Part shown: positions 61,722-64,000 of the stretch, one piece after another | Layout of the letters: every line of letters begins with the position of its first letter | Position numbering within the stretch: the first letter of the stretch is position 1 | Assembly (NCBI RefSeq): GCF_001662075.1 | Contig: NZ_LYPL01000016.1 | Span: 1-64,000, forward strand | Direction of reading: 5' to 3' | DNA length: 64,000 bases | From: Rhizobium bangladeshense | Lineage (GTDB): Bacteria > Pseudomonadota > Alphaproteobacteria > Rhizobiales > Rhizobiaceae | The notes under the pieces: model-generated | The model's database searches: none | What the model saw: the letters and a program-made list of their open reading frames with translations, nothing else | Told to the model about the DNA's origin: nothing | Program-made: the position numbers and the translations under genes

Positions 61722-64000
61722 TCAGACAGTTTCAGCCATCACCGTACGTTCGCCGGTGCCGCGGGCGATTGTTATGCCACCAAGCAGGTTGCGCAGATCC
61801 GCCGCGATCCTGTTGGCGATGATGCCGAGCGTCAGGCCGCCCGATATCGCCAGCAGATGAAAGAGCGGAGCCGGCAGCAGGCCGGCTGCCTCGGGCATCA
61901 GCAGTTCCGGCACGAAACGGTGCAGCAGGTAGGTGGGAAAGGCCGAGACGGCGATCAGCGTCACCAGACGCCCCAGCCGCACCGGCAGGTGAATGCGCGG
62001 CAGATAGAGCAGGGCAAGAAGTGCGGCGTAGATCGTCAGATATTTGACCGTCGTTCCGATCCAGAGCGTTTCCCAGAAGGCGAGATAACCGAGCACGGCG
62101 GCGGCAATCGCCGTCAGGATGATCCGCTGCGCCTTGTTGCCGGCGAGGCCCGCGCACCAGCCGAACAGGCCGAGATGCAGGCCCCAGTAGAGGGTGAAAA
62201 TCTGCCGCCCCCCGATATCGAAGACGAAGGGCAGGGAAAACCGCGCCGTCACCGCCAGCCCCAGCAGCGCCAGCGAGAAGGCAAAGGGCCGCGCCCGCGC
62301 CAATCGGCGCACATCAGGCACGGCAAACACCAGCGAGAAGACGAGAAGCGTCTGCGCATAGGTTTCGATGAACCAGTAGAGATAGGGAAGCATCTCGTGG
62401 CGCTCCGGCTCGGCATAGCCGAAATTGCCGGTCAGCGTCACCGAGGCCCAGGGAATGGTGCGCCAGGCGAGCCCATAGGCGGCGACGATGAGAAAATAGG
62501 GAATGAGGACATTGATCGCCGGCCGCAGCGCATGGCGGAAATTGCCGGCGAGGAAATGGCCGGACTGGAAGCGCGCCAGGCTGAAGCCGACGAGGAGAAG
62601 CATCACGCCCGATCCGCCGGGAATGGGCCACAGCATCTCGTGATGGGTGACGACGAGCAGGATGGCGATCGCCCTCAGGACCAGGTCGGTCGGCAGCGCC
62701 CTTACATGGGGGATATCGGTTCGTGCTACCTGCCGGCCGATATCGAGCTCGGCGATCGCCGTCCGTTCCCAGCCTTCCGGCAGCTCGATGCCAAGCCTGT
62801 CGAGCTCCATCGTCAATTGCAGGAAACGCAGCGAATCGCCGCCGAGCGACACGAAGCTGTCGTTGCGGCTGACGCTATGGGGGTAGAAGACGCGCGCATA
62901 GGCATCGAGCACGCTGACCGCCGCCGCGCGGCTCGTCTGGCGCGCCGCCAGCATTTCCTCGCTGAGGCCGGCATAATCGATCTTGCCGGAAGCAAACCTC
63001 GGAAGCTCGCTCCGCGCCCGGACGCAAACCAGGTTCGCCGGAAGATGGCTCGCCTCGACGAGTATATCAAGCGCCCGGTCGGCCTCGGGCGCTTGGGTGA
63101 CATAGGCCTGCAGACCGTAATCGTCACCGACGACGGCAGCCGCGATCCCCCTTTCGGCGAGAACCTGTTCCATGATGTCGAAGCCGATCCGGAGCCCCGC
63201 AACCTTGGCGAAGCGGCTCTTGCGGCCGACGATCCGGAAGTAACCGTCCGCGTCGCGCATGGCGATGTCGCCTGTGTGCAAAGCTTCGACCTCGGCCCCC
63301 CGCTGCAGGTCGGCGCGATCGGCGCCATAACCCATCATCACGTTCGGACCGGCATAGATGAGCTCGCCGGCAATGTCAGGCCGGTCGAGCGGATGCCCGT
63401 CATCGTCGACGAGGCTGAGGCTGCCGCCGGGAATGGCAATGCCGATCCGCTCCTCATTGTCGCCCACGCTTTCCGGCGGCACGAAGGCCATGCGGGCGGC
63501 TGCCTCGGTCTGGCCGTACATGACGAAGAAGCGGCCGCCCCTGGCGCGCATATGGTCGCGGTAGAGGCGGATGAGCTCGGGCGCCAGGCGCCCGCCGGCC
63601 ACCGTCATGAAGCGCAGCGCCTTGAACTCGTGGTCTCGGAAGCGCGTCCTTTCCATCAGCTCGTAGGAATAGGGCACGCCGGAAAGATTGGTGCAGCCGC
63701 TTTCGCCGAGCAGCCGTGCAAACTCCTCGCTCACCACGGAAACGCCGGGAATGAAGATGCTGCCGCCGGCAACGAGATGCGAATGGAGGACGGAGAGGCC
63801 GTAGGAATAGTGAAGCGGCAGGACGAGGGCCGTTCTGTCGGCAGGGGAGAGCTCGAGATAGTCAGCAATCGAGCGCGCATTGGCATCAAGATTGGCGTGG
63901 GAAAGGCGCACGGCCTTCGCGCGCCCGGAACTGCCTGATGTCATCAGCAGCAGGGCGAGATCCGGGTGCAGCGGCGCGCCGCCTTGCCCAGGCCTTGTTT
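61722..64000 (-). CDS. Adenylation - carrier - acyltransferase 3 fusion (cut by window edge)
   Basis: The frame stays open to the window end, so the start is outside; 758 residues are visible. The first domain is an ANL adenylation enzyme (MTSGSSGRAKAVRLSHANL, MYGQTEAAARMAF, LHTGDIAMRDADGYF). A phosphopantetheine carrier site follows in DSFVSLGGDSLRFLQL. The last 330 residues are a membrane acyltransferase-3 domain with VLRAIAILLVVTHHEMLW. Such a fusion would activate an acid, load it on the carrier and pass it to a membrane substrate. The substrate is unknown. It lies 107 bp upstream of the cyclase-ATPase gene. Confidence 0.85.
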   Translation of the reverse strand, partial: TRPGQGGAPLHPDLALLLMTSGSSGRAKAVRLSHANLDANARSIADYLELSPADRTALVLPLHYSYGLSVLHSHLVAGGSIFIPGVSVVSEEFARLLGESGCTNLSGVPYSYELMERTRFRDHEFKALRFMTVAGGRLAPELIRLYRDHMRARGGRFFVMYGQTEAAARMAFVPPESVGDNEERIGIAIPGGSLSLVDDDGHPLDRPDIAGELIYAGPNVMMGYGADRADLQRGAEVEALHTGDIAMRDADGYFRIVGRKSRFAKVAGLRIGFDIMEQVLAERGIAAAVVGDDYGLQAYVTQAPEADRALDILVEASHLPANLVCVRARSELPRFASGKIDYAGLSEEMLAARQTSRAAAVSVLDAYARVFYPHSVSRNDSFVSLGGDSLRFLQLTMELDRLGIELPEGWERTAIAELDIGRQVARTDIPHVRALPTDLVLRAIAILLVVTHHEMLWPIPGGSGVMLLLVGFSLARFQSGHFLAGNFRHALRPAINVLIPYFLIVAAYGLAWRTIPWASVTLTGNFGYAEPERHEMLPYLYWFIETYAQTLLVFSLVFAVPDVRRLARARPFAFSLALLGLAVTARFSLPFVFDIGGRQIFTLYWGLHLGLFGWCAGLAGNKAQRIILTAIAAAVLGYLAFWETLWIGTTVKYLTIYAALLALLYLPRIHLPVRLGRLVTLIAVSAFPTYLLHRFVPELLMPEAAGLLPAPLFHLLAISGGLTLGIIANRIAADLRNLLGGITIARGTGERTVMAETV

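Noticed and set aside
61857..63938. Long open frame on the plus strand (693 codons) opposite the adenylation fusion
   Set aside because: It is a mirror of a recognised protein in the other strand and contains no domain.

Overview
The window looks like chromosome or large-replicon DNA of a fast-growing rhizobium (Rhizobium leguminosarum/etli type; an inference). The grounds are high GC, Shine-Dalgarno starts, many rhizobial intergenic mosaic-type palindromic repeats, a pcaDCHGB/pcaQ locus, a hut locus of the HutF-HutG type, and an alpha-galactoside locus ordered like Sinorhizobium agp/aga. No tRNA, rRNA or CRISPR was seen. The left edge carries the first codons of an IS5-like transposase, and the right edge cuts an adenylating enzyme.

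Layout. 0.3-7.6 kb: a small secreted protein, an FkbM methyltransferase coupled to a CyaC-type redox adenylate cyclase, a glycosyltransferase/deacetylase pair, an Asp-nucleophile alpha/beta hydrolase with a GFA protein, and an MBL-fold hydrolase. 7.9-13.2 kb: protocatechuate catabolism (pcaDCHGB, with pcaQ divergent). 13.2-17.2 kb: an Xre/RES toxin-antitoxin pair, a small hydrolase, a candidate sRNA, a 123-bp inverted-repeat element, a DUF899 protein and a J-domain protein. 17.5-31.5 kb: histidine utilisation. hutIHGUD is on the minus strand and hutF on the plus strand. Two HutC-like GntR regulators follow, then a four-gene polar amino acid ABC transporter whose ATPase gene overlaps a second HutH-like lyase. 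That lyase lacks exactly the Ala-Ser-Gly triad that forms the MIO cofactor. 31.5-38 kb: a secreted protein, a PAP2 phosphatase, a dimethylglycine/sarcosine-dehydrogenase-like flavoprotein, a three-gene Xre operon and a methyltransferase. 38-48.2 kb: an AraC activator divergent from a GH4 - ABC transporter - GH4 operon for alpha-galactosides. 48.2-54.4 kb: a small protein, a degenerate EF-G paralogue, a Prc protease and a diguanylate cyclase.

54.4-64 kb is the most unusual part. A tightly packed minus-strand run encodes YcaO, TfuA, a gluzincin-type metallopeptidase and two unrecognised small proteins of lower GC. Upstream of it lie a cyclase-ATPase signalling protein and a fused adenylation / carrier / acyltransferase-3 protein. 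YcaO plus TfuA is the known pairing for peptide-backbone modification such as thioamidation, and it occurs with trifolitoxin in R. leguminosarum. No classical precursor peptide or exporter is visible, so this is a candidate uncharacterised modification system.

The two best leads are (1) the MIO-less lyase coupled to a transporter, which may release trimethylamine from a histidine betaine and feed urocanate into the Hut pathway, and (2) the YcaO-TfuA-metallopeptidase operon.
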